Shown: positions 36,865 through 50,097 of the stretch, piece by piece
How positions within the stretch are numbered: position 1 is the first letter of the stretch
Layout: the number at the start of each line of letters is the position of its first letter
Source of the DNA: Setophaga petechia
Lineage: Eukaryota > Chordata > Aves > Passeriformes > Parulidae
Length of the DNA: 64,000 nucleotides
Assembly (NCBI GenBank): GCA_024362935.1
Contig: JANCRA010000017.1
Location: 19,087,001 to 19,151,000, forward strand
Direction: 5' to 3'
Program-made: the position numbers and the translations under genes
Notes under the pieces: model-generated
Told to the model about the DNA's origin: nothing
Database searches by the model: none
What the model saw: only the letters and a program-made list of their open reading frames with translations

Positions 36865-36920
36865 GGTTGGACTCAATTATCTTGGAGGTTTTTCCCAACC
36901 TTGATGATTCCAGGATTCTG
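36865..36920 (+). mobile_element. CR1 LINE 3' tail fragment
   Basis: GGTTGGACTCAATTATCTTGG, then AGGTTTTTCCCAACCTTGATG and ATTCCAGGATTCTG, matches the sense CR1 3' end (GGTTGGACTxGATGATCTTG and GATTCTxTGATTCT). About 56 bp remain. Confidence 0.85.
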
Positions 36921-39900
36921 TACAGGGACACCCCAGTTAAGGGATTTGCTCTGTTTCTTGAGGGAAGACTCTGGCAAAGTCAAGTACTGATGGTTTCTTA
37001 TTCAAGAACTTCCCCTCAGTATTTCTTTACTATAGAAGTAGGAAGAAACTGCTTAGACTGACAACACAACTGACTTTAAATACAATCATGTTATAAGATG
37101 TAGTTTCACCAAGGCACAACAGAATATTGGACTCCAAACTGCTATAAATACACAACCTGCATAAGTAAAATACAATTTATAAAAATAAACACTGCACGTG
37201 TGAATCTCTTCATACAAATCTAACAGCTGGTACATGTACTTACACTGAATAAAACTTATTGACAAATATAAAATCTGACTCCAGCAGAAGACCAGAGTGC
37301 TGCAAAAGGCAGCATTTCAGCAGCATGAGGGACTTTTACCCATTCATTTTATCAGCTGTGCTTCTAACTTGAACAAAAAGTGTTATCCATCATCCTGACT
37401 CAGAACCCAAAAGCAGAGTTTTCACAATATTTCCACTGAGAGGAGACACAGCCAATTTGATCTGGAATTGACACAGTTACCTGAACCTGCACTAGAGCTT
37501 GTGAGCTGAGCTGAAATGGAGGTAAATAATCCAGATATTAATGCTGTGCTGTTCATGGGGGGATTGCTCTTACCATGGCAGCACCAGTGACTCGAGCAAG
37601 GTCAGGGTTTATTTCATCCAAGGAGGATGGCACATTCTCTGCCAAAGGAAAAATCCTTCTGGCTGGAAAGTTTCTAACAGGCCCCCCTACAACAGGGCTA
37701 GCTTTAGGAAACCCCTGCCTTTCTATGCAAAACATCATTGATGATTTGAAAATTCCTTACTCCTGAAACACGACCAGACTTAGATCAGGTTTGAAATTCT
37801 TTGCAAGAAGGAAAATGTTTATTGGTTGAACAAGACCGTTTCTGAACATTCTGTGTGACTGAAGCCCAGACTTTGGGGTTTAATTAATGGCAAAACTCAT
37901 CTAGATGAGGAAAAGAAAATCAAGATGAGTTACAAAGAACTCTTTTATCATTATATATTTCCTATTTTTCCTCAATTAACTATCACATTAGTGTGGGGTA
38001 TGTAATGTTTAAGTTAAAACAACAGTGCAGTTTAGATCTCAGCAACTGTTATTCCACTTATTTTAGGTGAGGAAAAAAGACGTTTTTAATGCAACAAAGA
38101 GACAGCTCTTCATTCCTTCCATGCTAATCTAACACTTGTTTTGAGACTTCCTCTCTGAGTGATTTTCAGTTCAAGAGGAGATGCTTTTGGTTATATTTTC
38201 ATGGGAAACACCACAATTTTCCTTCATGCTCTTCCTTGCAAGGCGTTCCCCACAGGTGTGCAGGAATCCCTGAAGCCCTGCAAGGGTACAAGCAGAGGTT
38301 GCTGAACTGCATTTCAGATTTGTGGGGTTTGAAATGCAAATTGGCAGCAACAGTTGTCCAAGGCTGTCAGACAATCAAGAGCTCCCAGCTCCTCTCTCAT
38401 GAAATACAGCGAGATGCAAGCAAGGACCAGCCAACCCTAATCAAGAAGAATGTTTCTGTAATTAGATGGGATTGTTTGTTAGCCCAAGAAATTAGAGGCA
38501 GCTCTTACAGCACAAACAAGAACAGAGTTTATTGCCTCTGTAGTAATTTTTTTCTCTTCACAGTCTCATGATTTGCAATAACATTCTGATTTTCATTTTA
38601 AGCTGTTTGGATTTTGCTGTTCCCACTGCCTTACTTTTGGGATGTAATGAATGAAGATAATGAAATTATCTTAATAATTTGCCATCCCAAATAAGCTGTG
38701 GTAGTTGGGGGGGTTGTTCCTTTGTTTGTTTAGGTTTTTCCTCATAAGAAAGCCAAGAGAATCTGCTCTTTTTTGATAAGTCACCTTCTATTTATGTCTG
38801 CCCCTGTTCACCACGTACAGCCATTTCACCATATGAATATGGTGAGCTGAAGAAGGAACTGCAGTAAAAAAAAATAGAAATACTGGGTATTAAATACTAT
38901 TTCTATTTCTAGAAATTTCCAGGTATTTGAGTATTTCATCTTCCTTAACATTTGGGACAAAGCAGGTGTCCTTGTAGCATTAAGGTGAGATAAAACAGGC
39001 AACTGGCTCCTTTCCTGCAGTGGTTTCAGCATCTTTCCTAGAAGGACACCCAAGCATTCACCTGCTGTGGGGGCAGAAAGGATTTGTGTGCCTGAGCTCA
39101 CACCCTGCCCTGGGGGCAGCCCCTGCCCTGCACAGGGATAGATCATCCTGGAAACTGGGACACCTGAGCAGAAACCCTGTCAGGAGCAGGTGACACAAGG
39201 AGAGTGCAGGGTTCTCTCACACTCAGGATGTTTTAATGTGCTCCAGCAGGGAGCATCTCCAAAAGATGAACTGGCCTTGGGACAGCAGGGCTGTGAGAGC
39301 TGGAGCTCTGTGGAAAAATCAGTTTTGAGAGAAGTCTGGAATGATTCACGTGGGTGAGGAGGAATGGCAGTGTGCCATGAGGTCACACAGGTGACCAGGA
39401 CATCATCAATTGTTTCCTCTCCTTCTGTGGCTGCTGGGAGTTTGATGGTGCTGAATGTGAGACTCCATAAATATGTCTAGAGGGATTTTAGAAAAAAATG
39501 GCTCCTTGCAGCTGTCTGGTTCTTTTCTAGCTGGAATTTGTTCCCAGTACCTTCTGTTTCAAATCTTTAATGGGATTTGCCCTTTAAATATCACCAAAAA
39601 TTTTCAGTAAAGACTAATTATAACCACCTCACACGATTTCACATACATTGTAAAAGACTTGCTAAGAATTTGGTACCTCTCCAGCTATAGGCATTTACAC
39701 CCTGCAGGATGACACATTCCAATTGCACACTCTGGCAAAAAGAACAATTCATTTTCAATCTCCCTTGCATAAATTAAGAAAAAAAATAGCCAAAAGGGAA
39801 GCTGATAAAGAAGTGAAATTTGTGTCTGGAAGTTCCCTAAGATGTGATTAAATCTGTGTGTGTGACTCAGAGCCCCTCTCTGACCCCTCTAGCTCTGGGA

Positions 39901-41639
39901 CCTGGGTGGGTTCATCCATTCCTGGTTTCCTGCAGCTCCACTGGGCCAGGCTGAGGGTGCAGTTCCCATCTCAGAGTTGTGAAAATGAAACTGGATTTCT
40001 GGGAATGGCACAAGGCTGGCACTAATGAATAATGAAAGTATCACAGTAATGATGAATGAGTGAATTCACAGCAGCAATGCCAATGCCAGGCTAGACCTGG
40101 GTCTCTGTGGCCTTACTGAGAACTTGAGCAGTTGAATTTCTGCTGAGGGAACAATTTGCAGGAGGGTTCTGAAAGATATTATTGAATAACCACTGTTCTT
40201 TGTGGTGCTTGGGTTTTGTGGGCACATCCCAGCAGCTACAGAGCAGTCAGCCATGCCATAAAACTGAAAATATGATCAGCACATAAGTGGCCAGCTAAGG
40301 ATAAACCAGTGTCAACCTGCTCTAAACTAAAACCCACCAGCTCAATCTTCAAGTTAGCACTGTCTACAGGAGAGTCTGAAAGCATGGAGCTTCAGCAGCC
40401 ACCAATAAAATATCTATTTGGGTATTATTTCTCCATAAATCATGTGTGGCATCTTAGAGAACAAATCTGCCCTGACAGACATTCCCTGGTCTTGTCTCCC
40501 ATAAACATGATGGGGCCATATCTCAATTTTAAGTGTAAGAAGCACTACTTTATTCTTTTCTACCACTTCCAATAAAATAAAGAATTAAAAAATTTCTCTT
40601 ACATCTCAATGTATAGTAAATATAGTTAAAATAAAGAAAAGCCCACATAAAATATGGTAATTCTCTTTTCCACAAGAATTTTTTAAAAAAAGTTAAGAAT
40701 AACAGCTTCATTACAGGATCCTGTGAAGTTTCACATGTCAGACCAAACTTTTCTAATAGCACAGCAAACTTAGAGTTCTCTGCAAATAAAGCTAAAATTG
40801 CTTCTCCACTAATTTAAAACTATCCAACACTTGATTAACAATTTATCTGTCTCTAAAAGTGACAGAAAGGTACATTATTGTCTCTCTGCAAGGTGACAGA
40901 AAATCTTCAAGGTCTTGCAAGAGCTTCACCAAGTAGGGAAGAAACCAAATAAATAGAACCTGAATATACATTAAGCACAGCTTGATTTAAATTCAGACAT
41001 AAGCTCTACCTCAAGCATGAGAGGATGACAGGTGATGATGGCATTTGAAATCACCTTAGAGAACAAAGCAGATTTCAAGCCCTGACTCTGTCTCAGGTGT
41101 TCAAGGATCTGGGAGGAACAAATTTCCTTGCACTGCTCAGAAGATGAGGCAAGGAGAAGGACAGCAGCACTTTGCATTTCTTCCAGGAGCACACCAGTCA
41201 TTCACAGGCTTAGAGGGAGCCTGGAACATTCATCTAGGCAGCTTGTTATGCAATTCCTATGGCACAATTTGCTTCTAAAATAAAAGAAGAGTACAGACTG
41301 CCTTTTATGTCTTTCTATAATGTGCCATGTAGGAACTATAGGCATTGCACAGATTTGGGGTTGGAATCTATACTTATTTCCAATATAGTTAAGTATAGTC
41401 ATTAAATTTCAAGCCTGTGTGTCCTTTCCTAATGTTCTTTCATCTAGAAACACCCTCCAAAGAAAACACATAGCACAGCTATTTGAATTTTTTTTTTCTT
41501 TTTGCTAAATTTTATCCTCCTGCAGCTTGGTATTACAGGCACAAAGAATACAGGAAAGGGAGTAATAAACTCTAAAAGGCAGAGTCAATGCAGATGCAAA
41601 TTTTCCCTCTTCTCAGGCAGAGCAAATGTGATTGTTCCT
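36921..41639. other. single-copy noncoding DNA
   Basis: Long unique AT-rich stretch. A small palindrome, CACCATATGAATATGGTG, lies near 38828. No gene, RNA gene or recognised transposon. Confidence 0.5.
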
Positions 41640-41990
41640 CTCCATGAATTACAAGAGGAACACAGATTAGCTTTGCTATAAATCTCAGAGAAATCATTTA
41701 TATGGTTATATTACTGCATATCAGAGTGATAATTCATGTGACAGTTGTAGAAATCCCATGAACACCCAGCATCAAACTGATTTTTGCCAAACTTTCTCTA
41801 TTTAGCTATAACATCAATTTGCATATTTCCATTTAGTCAGCATAATTTTGTGACTGTTAAGCTAATGATAAATGAGGCTGTTTATTGCCAAATGAGGAGA
41901 TTATTGCATAACTGTTGATCCAGTGGCCATCCTTGTAATAACAAAGACAATTATTTATGGCTTAGGGTTGCTCCCCCTGCGTTAGCTTTG
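41640..41990. other. candidate conserved-noncoding-type sequence
   Basis: Complex AT-rich sequence with no simple repeats and many homeodomain-type TAAT/ATTA words. It includes the octamer-like word ATTTGCATAT read across CAATTTGCATATTTCC (about 41815) and CTGTTTATTGCC. The texture resembles enhancers in gene deserts, but this is an impression from one sequence and needs an alignment. Confidence 0.2.
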
Positions 41991-44185
41991 CACAGTTTCA
42001 CTGCTTGAGAGCAAAAACAACACCAAGGGCCTTGCAGAGCAGCCAGATTTTCCTGGTGAGCACATCCAGCACAGAGCTTTGGTTTTACAAACTGATCTCA
42101 ACATCATCACCCACTTTTCAATTTAAAACACTCAAATAAGCAGAAAAGATTATCAGCAGCCATGCATCTTCTCACACAAACAATGCACTGAAGGTGGCTC
42201 AGGCACAGTGATAAATATTTTGCCATTTTGTTCTGAGCCATTTCTGGAGGTGTTTCCACATTTGAACCAATATATCCCTTGTTGCTCTGTGCAATTTGTT
42301 CAGTGTATTTATTGACTAAAAGAAAAGCACTAGGCACTGGCATTAAAATATAAAGTTACTGGAGTCATGGACATCATCAGAAGGGAAGAAAAGCAACCCA
42401 TCAGCCCAGGCATCCCACTGACTGCAATAAAAAGCAGCCCTTGGCATTCATTCATCCTGGTGAGATATTGTTATTGAGGAGGTCCACACGTTCTATTTCA
42501 TGCAAAATTCTCTGTGCAGCAGCACCACAGAGTGTGGCTGGGGGGAAAGCCAGGAAATATCACCTGGATGCTGGGACTGGGAAAGGCTGGGGATGCTACT
42601 GAGGAGTTACTGAGGAGTTACTGCCTGAACTGCTCTGAATAACCCAGAAAGCAAACCCAGCCTGGGCTGGGCCTCCAGAAGCACTGCCAGCAGCTTAAAG
42701 AGGTGTTCTTTAGGATAAAGAAAATATTATTAACTGGAAAATACTTCTGAATTATATTTTCCCCTCTCTAGAATACTGATTTGTGGAGCTTGCTGACAAA
42801 AGGAAAAACAAGCCTTGGCTCTGTGACATGAGGAGTGCAACTGGACCTGGGAAATTCTACAAACTCAGTGCAGAAAGGGGGGCAGGTCACAAATGTTCAT
42901 TACAGGCAGGGATAATTTCCTCTGCTGCTGAGTCTTTGTGAGTGTTAATCCAAGTTCCTGGAAGGCCAATATACAATGGACTGTATGAAATTGTGGTTAT
43001 GATGTTTCAGAGGCTTTCTGATGACTTTGGAAGAATGTCATATGATGTTTAAGCCATGGTCTATTTGTCACCTGCACAGATTAAAGGTGAAAAATGTAAT
43101 GCCATTAAGCCCATGGAAAAGTTCCACTGGCCTCAGTAGAAATAGGATTTACTGGGAAAAATCCATACACTATTTCAGACACAAGATGAAATTCTGAGTC
43201 TCTCTGGCATTTTATGAAAAAGCACAACCATTCACAGCTCTTCAGAGGAGAGCTTCACCACGAGTGAAGTACCAGCAACACTGGATTAGTTCAATTACAC
43301 AACAAAAACAGAAACTTAAGAAAGCTTTGATAACGAGAATATCTACTTGAATAAACATTATTGCAGGTAACCCTTTGGCCTGCTCAATTCTCCTGAGTGC
43401 CATATGCTCCTATTGGCATTTTTAAATGGTGATCAAATCTGATTCTGTAAATGATTTGATTTAAATGTCAGCCAGAAGCCTGGCAGAGGAGTCAGCCTGA
43501 GCTGCTGTGCAGAATCACCATCCTGGAGCCCATTCTGCTTTCTATATTTTCAAAGATTTGGCATTCAAGCACCAAAACAACAATCACTTCATTTTTAACA
43601 TCTCTGTATTCTCCATTTCCTCAGTCCTTCTCTTTTCTAAGTATTCTTTGACAAATAAGTGGTGTTTATGTTCAGCACACAATAATGTTTCTTAAACATC
43701 ACCCACAGTGTTGCCTTTGCAAGGTCACTTTCCAGACCTGTGGTGACACCACTGGCAGCTTCAAAGTACAAAGACACAGCAGTAGAGAAGTCAAATTCAC
43801 AGCTGTGATAAAGAAAAATAGGGAGCTGCCATAGACAAATCATTTGGAAAAGTAAAAAAATTACAAATTCAAGGAATTAAATAAGAAATAAAGCTTTTGA
43901 ACCATGTCAAGAAGTTTAGTACAAAGACACCTTGCCTAACTCCCAGCTCAATAATCTAAACTAGGAAAATTCCAAGCAAAATGACTTTGTAAAGAGCCTG
44001 CCTTGAAGCAAAATCCAACTCATGAAAATTCAAACTAACCAGAAAAATTATGCCAACAGCCTTCTTATCAGAAGGAATCCAATCAGAGAGAGAGGTGAAC
44101 TCCTGCATATCAACCTGGAAATGCAAGAACTCAGGATCCAGTGAGGATCCCTGCTCTGGACATTGGGCTCTGGAGCTATTCCCAG

Positions 44186-44186
<1 letters not shown>
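41991..44186. other. single-copy noncoding DNA
   Basis: Unique sequence. A short triple repeat of CTGAGGAGTTA lies near 42598-42625. No gene was recognised. Confidence 0.5.

Positions 44187-44279
<93 letters not shown>
44187..44279. repeat. (TA)n microsatellite, about 46 units
   Basis: An uninterrupted TA dinucleotide run of about 93 bp. Frames reading alternating Ile-Tyr through it are artefacts. Long TA tracts can extrude cruciforms and often vary in length, and assembly length is unreliable here. Confidence 0.97.
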
Positions 44280-44282
<3 letters not shown>

Positions 44283-45127
44283 AAATATATTTCTATATAT
44301 TTGTATATCCCACGAGCACAGCCCCTGCTCTGGAGGGGAGCAGCCTCAGGAGCACTGGGATTGCAGGGCTGTGCCAAACTGCCCCAGACACAGAGGAATT
44401 GAGAGGAGAGGCACTGGGACACACCTCTCAAAGGACACAATTCTGTTAGCAGTGCTCAAAGGCTGCACCACTCCAGAAAATGAAAAAAACCCAAAAACCC
44501 AAGGGGCTGGAAACATAACAATAAATAAATATATCAGAGTTCACAACAGCCTTGCTGTAACATTTCAGAATATCCTTCAAGCAGAAACACTTGGTTTCAT
44601 GACAATGCAGCTCTACTGTACCTGCTGAGGTTTCCTGGGATCCTGGGGCCAGAGGGAACAACACAAATCACTACAAAAAAACTCATGGCACACCAACAAC
44701 CTCCACCCCTCCTTCCCTAAATACCTGGAATCAGCTCCATCTGTGGCTGGGTTGAATACCAACAATTTCCTGGGAGTGATTCACTGCTTAACAAACTGAG
44801 CATTTCTCCAAACAGCCCCTTGGTTATGGTAAAAAGCTGACAACTTTTCTCCTAAAATATTCAAAAAACCCCACCAACTCCAAAGGAAAAGCAAATCCAT
44901 GTTCAAGCACAGAAATAAGAGAGGTATAAATCACCCTGTTGCTCTATTCAGGTGTGTGCATTCATGCTGAGTTGAACAGATTGCTGCATTAAATAGGTGA
45001 ATATGAAGGGTCTGGCCACAGGGCTAAAATGGTTTTATCCATCAGGACACAAAGCTCCTTGATACACAGATCCCAGTATCCATGTACCAGATAATGTAAA
45101 ATTATTCTTTACAAACCCATAATTCTA
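44280..45127. other. single-copy noncoding DNA
   Basis: GC-richer unique sequence just right of the TA tract, then AT-rich. Nothing recognised. Confidence 0.5.
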
Positions 45128-45187
45128 GGGGTTTTTTTGTTTGTTTGGTTGGTTTTTTTGGGGTTTTTTTTTTTGGGTTTTTTTTTC
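45128..45187 (+). repeat. T-rich low-complexity tract with G runs
   Basis: A run of T blocks punctuated by GGGG, GG, GG, GGGG and GGG over 60 bp, similar in texture to 24872-24932. On the minus strand it reads as an A-rich tract with C runs. Confidence 0.7.
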
Positions 45188-48100
45188 CTGTCCTTTCCAA
45201 TTTTTTTAACATCTTTGAATTCTCTGCAGTATTTTAGTTGAAGAGCTGTGACACCACTCAGTTTTCTCCTCCAGATCAGTGCCCAGGGAGGTCCATGTCC
45301 TTCTCCAGGCACCTTTGGGAGCTTGGCCTCCCTCTGCCTCCCCCTCTGTGAGCAGCTCTGCAGATGAAGGAGGAGCAGCAGAGCCGCAGCCTCCCCATGC
45401 ATTCTCACCTTTCCATCAGAATATCTTTTACTGGAAGAAAGTTCAGCAAATTCATACTCACAGTTTGGTCCAGGTGAAAAAGAAGAGAAGAAAATATCAA
45501 GGTTTATGTAAGGGTCTATTACTATTGATCTGGAAAGAAGCTAAAAGTTCCAATGAGCTGGTAATTGTAGCTTGAGCCCATTTAAAATCTCTTTTTCCTG
45601 GCTGAGGTGGGAACAACAATGTAAGATCTCACATATGCTGGATCTTCCCAGCTCTTACCAGGCATATCTTTTAATCTAGATACAAGGCTGAATAAAAATA
45701 GGTTTTAAAGTCCTGGCCAGCCTCTGCCTCAGGTTTTGTATAATCTGGAAATCTATCTACATCCATTTTTTTTATGCCAGTTAAAACCAGAGTGGAACAA
45801 ACTCTTTTTGGCATGGAACAGACTGGATGGATGGAATTTAGTTCAGGTACTAGCAGAATACAGGCTAATATAACTTTGGGAAACTAATCTGAAGGGATAT
45901 TTAATAGTAAAAAAGGCAGAAAATTCTTAAAAATTAAAAATGGTTGAAGAAGGATTCCTTCATATTGATTTTAGTTTCAAGTATAGCTAATTTTAAGGTT
46001 CCAGTTCAGCAGGACTTTTAAATACAGTTATCAGCACACTTGAAAAATCACTGTCTAATCTTTTCACCACTTCAACTAAAATGCTTTAACAGAATCGACA
46101 GGTATGACAGGAAATACTGCATGATCTACTCCTCATTTTACCAGGTTACTTGCTTAGTATAAACAAGAATAGAGCTGTGGTTTTAAAATAAATTAGAGAG
46201 GATTTTTTAGCTCTGAGCAGTAGTATTTGTATTTCTCAACCTATTAAAGTGACTTGGAACAAATATATACCTCCACCTTCAGGAAAAAAACCCAAATGAT
46301 TATTTAATATAATTATAGAGAGAACAACTGAGAACCATGGGACTGTCTTAGGCAAGGATTTTTGAAAAAATCCTTTTGTTCCATCCTTTGCAAATCATTT
46401 TCCATGATTCATCACATAACTCATTATTCAAGCCTTTTCCAGAGGAACTATGAGACTTATAAATTATTTAATGGTAACTCTGTGTTGAACATGTTTCTCT
46501 CCACTTCATCCTACAGCATAATCCCATTTTGGTCTGGAAATAATAACTCCAACCTTCCTTGACAATCAGAGTAAATCACACTGAGATTTTTAATCAACTA
46601 AAAGATGGGTAAAGTTAGAAAGAGAACTAAAACTACATCCAGAGCCCACAGAAACAGGGAATCTCAGCAGTATTCCTGTTCTTTGTGCTCCTCTCTGAGC
46701 TGTGCACATCAATCATGTCTTCAAAATAAAAAGGAGGAGAATTTTAAATAAAGAGGTAACAGGTAAGCCCAAGCAACTGCACCATTCTTTTAACTATTTA
46801 CCAGATTTGTCTTGAATTGGGCTGCATTTAAAGCTCAGCTGTGAAGGGAAAAATGCTATTCCTAGGGGGCACAGGGAACCCAATAACTTTCTTCTTCATG
46901 CTTAATAATTTTGTATGTGAGGGACCAATCTAATTTGTGGAAACAGATTGTACCTTAGGGATATGTTATTTCAACCCAAACTGAATATATTATTCATCCT
47001 AAAAAGCAGCAATAAAGATTATATAAGATGTAATTCATTATTTTTCTAAATGTTCCACGATTCCACGGGGAGAGGAGACTTAAATAGCTTACAGGAAGCC
47101 TACCTTAATTAGGTTGCTTTTCAAATCAAATATAATATAATTTTAACATAAAAAAAAAAATGCCACTCAAGGGAAGCATTCCATTTACAAGGATGATTAA
47201 TGAAATTTAAAGGGGAAAAAACCCACATAGATCCATGGGTAATGAAAGATGTGATGTGGGAGAGGGAAGGACACTCAGAAATGGACGTGTACAAATATGC
47301 TGGGAGCTAAACACAGACATCCCTCTGATATTCATGCATTCCTGCACACTCTCATGGAGAAAGGCAATTTGTTACCAGAGCAACCACGGTCACTTGGCTT
47401 CTTTGTCCTCCACCAGAGTTGGTTTGCATTTCTGTTCACTCGTTTTAGCCATTGAAGCTCTGAGAAATTGGTGGCATAAACAGATTAAACAGATTTATTT
47501 AAGATTCGTACTCACGTTTATATTTGTAGGAATGGGTTTTTCCATTTTTATGAAAAAAGAAGAAAATTAGAATTTTTTTCAGAGATTTACAAACAGGTCA
47601 TTGTAAGACAGTGAAGGTGTAATTGAGGTACTTTGCCTCAGTGGGGCTATGAAAATACTGATGTATATGCCACAGAAATAGGCATTGCTTTTCTGTGCTC
47701 AGAGTAATGCTTCAGTTTCTCAGATCCCAGAATGCATTAATTTCCATAAATATTGACTTTTAATAGGGTCGTGGTCAATGATTTAATCTGGGGACTCCAA
47801 TTCCACTGTCATTCAAGTAGCAACAGTAAGAGCTGAAATTCAGGTTTTTAATTCCCAGTCAATCCCTTGCTAAAGACACTCAGTGCAAAGTTTTCTTTAT
47901 GTTTTTATTATTTTATTTTATTTGACAGTTTCTTCAAATAGCCTTTAAATGAAGGGCTTGAATCAGGCAGCAAAACCTGAAACTTCTGGCCTTACCCTGT
48001 TTGCATCCCAGTTCACACTGTAGGAAAAACTCCAGGAAAATTCAGGGATCAGGGATTTACACATCATGGGCAGCCATGGTCCTGGGCTGGAAGATGCTGG

Positions 48101-48910
48101 GCAGAATCCTCTTACAATTCTTCCTATCAGGCAAGAAACTCTTTAAAATGAAGAATATTTTGACTGAACAGTGAAGGAGGGAAGAAAAAGCCATGAATTT
48201 ATTCCTTTTTCCAATTTCTTTGCTTCTTGGTTTGTTCCACTTTCATTTTGCTTTGTTTTTTCTGGTTTGTTTTGTTTTGTTGTAGTCTGGGCAAGGACCA
48301 CTCACATCTTGTCTATTAGAAACAGATCCATCCTGTAAGTCTGGGTTATACTTTAAACAAAACAGACTAATGTGTTTAATTAATTACAGTCTGTTCATCA
48401 GAGACACTTTTCCAGTAAATAAAAATCATATTATCTCCAGAGAAATGACATACATGAAGTGGTTAGGGGCTGCAAACAGTAATTTTCCTCATAAATGGCA
48501 GTAGGGATTTTGTAATGTGATTTCACATAGAGCTCAGATATTTCAGTTTATAATGTTAAGATGTACTTCACCAGATCTGTGAAAAAAATGTTATTAGTTT
48601 TTGGCTTGGTGAGAGACTACAATTTTTAATCAATTCTGGGTCAATCAATTTCTAGTTTGCTTAGAACAAACAACAGATGTTGTTTTGAGTCAAATGAACC
48701 TTTGTTTTTTAGCTATATACTTTAACCTTAAAACCTGCTATTTAGTTTTAACCAGCTTTAGATGAGATGCTATTTCAAAATAACAGAGGGTTTTGGTTTT
48801 GGTATTTTGGGTTTTTTAAAGGCCTTTAGGTCTGTTTCTCTACAAATTTTGAAACATATTTCTGGAATTTTAGTTGACTTTTTTTGTATGGATTATCCAA
48901 TGCACTTGCC
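45188..48910. other. single-copy noncoding DNA
   Basis: AT-rich unique sequence with a (TTTTG)-like run near 48255-48285. No exon, RNA gene or recognised transposon. The 47235-47570 frame (111 codons) has no known domain. Confidence 0.5.
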
Positions 48911-49100
48911 AAATAAAAACCAAATAAAAATGAAGTCAGCCTGGACATTTCCTTTGCTAAATAAAAACCAAATAAAAATGAAGTCAGCCTGGACATTTCC
49001 TTTGCTAAATAAAAACCAAATAAAAATGAAGTCAGCCTGGACATTTCCTTTGCTAAATAAAAACCAAATAAAAATGAAGTCAGCCTGGACATTTCCTTCC
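48911..49100. repeat. 48-bp tandem repeat, four identical copies
   Basis: Units start at 48911, 48959, 49007 and 49055. Each contains AAATAAAAACCAAATAAAAA, then TGAAGTCAGCCTGGACATTT and CCTTTGCT. The first three and the overlapping part of the fourth are identical base for base, which implies a very recent expansion or active homogenisation. 48 is divisible by three, so frames on both strands stay open as 16-residue repeats. These are not genes. Confidence 0.96.
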
Positions 49101-49795
49101 ACTGCAGACACCTCTGTTTCACCCTCCACAGGTCAGTCTTCCCATACCTTTAAAAAGAGGAGGCTGCAGTAATAATTGTGAAACCTTGAGAGACTTGGAA
49201 ATAACCAGGACTCTCTTGCTAATGAACAAAAAGCAATTAATCAGGCCCAGGCAGCAATTTGTAAATAGGCAGAGAGGCAGATTGTCATGCACAGGCACCA
49301 TGGACCCAGAGTGACCCCGTGCTCTGGAGTACAATGCTCTGTGTCTGTGTTACCACACTGATTTATAATAAATATCAGCCTTTTTGGGACTCACATTTGA
49401 GGTACCTAATGGGGTTTGACAGATGCCAGTTTCCTCAGATGTTTTTTCATGTATCACACCTTCTCCATGGCTGTCCTTCAGCCTGCTCCAAAATGTTTGT
49501 TAAGCAAATATGGAAATACTGAAAAACAAATGGGAAATATGGAAAAGCAAATATGGAACTATGGAAAAGAAAATATGGAAAAGACCAAATGAAGGGCTGT
49601 GGCATTTTGGACAAATCCCAATCATCTCCCAGGAACACCCCCTGACCTCCTCCCACAGCAGGGCTGTCAGCACATGGGAATGATGCTTTCCTCTAGATCC
49701 AGGGGCTGGGACACAGAACAGCCCCTGGAGCCCACCACGAGCTCCTTTTGAGTTTGGAACCCTGAGAGGCATCAGCAGCTTCTCTTCTTGGGCCC
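49101..49795. other. mostly single-copy DNA with a small TATGGAAAA repeat
   Basis: Unique sequence. From about 49503 to 49587, words of the type AAATATGGAAAAG recur five or six times in degenerate form. No gene is supported. Confidence 0.5.
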
Positions 49796-50097
49796 TGAGT
49801 GACTTTTGTCACCCTGATTTTTTAAGTTTTTCTAAGCCTTCTGATGTTTACATTCTTGTAACGAACTTTCTCACACTCTTTCTGTAAATAACTTATTGTT
49901 TTGCATTCTTTTATGGAGGAGAAGAAATCTGATGGAATGTTGGTTTGTCCAGTGTCATTGGAGAGGTGGCACTGTCACACTCAAATCCACTGTCATTTTT
50001 GGAAATCTATAAATGCTGGAGTCGGAAAATAAACTTCCCTTTTTTACCTTGAGAACAGCTGTGTGTATGTCCTGTTATTTCTTGTCCTATAGTGACA
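49796..50097 (+). mobile_element. solo LTR, family B
   Basis: The segment has LTR layout: TGAGTGAC at the left, a TATA box (TATAAAT, 50008-50014), a poly(A) signal (AATAAA, 50028-50033), a short transcribed-like tail with GAGAACAGCTGTGTG, and a terminal GTGACA. I recall the same combination from songbird endogenous retrovirus LTRs, without a firm family name. No clear target duplication was found, so the ends are approximate. No internal retroviral sequence flanks it. Confidence 0.65.

Noticed and set aside
48762..49172. 136-codon plus-strand frame with four 16-residue repeats
   Set aside because: Caused by four identical 48-bp units. The opposite strand is equally open.
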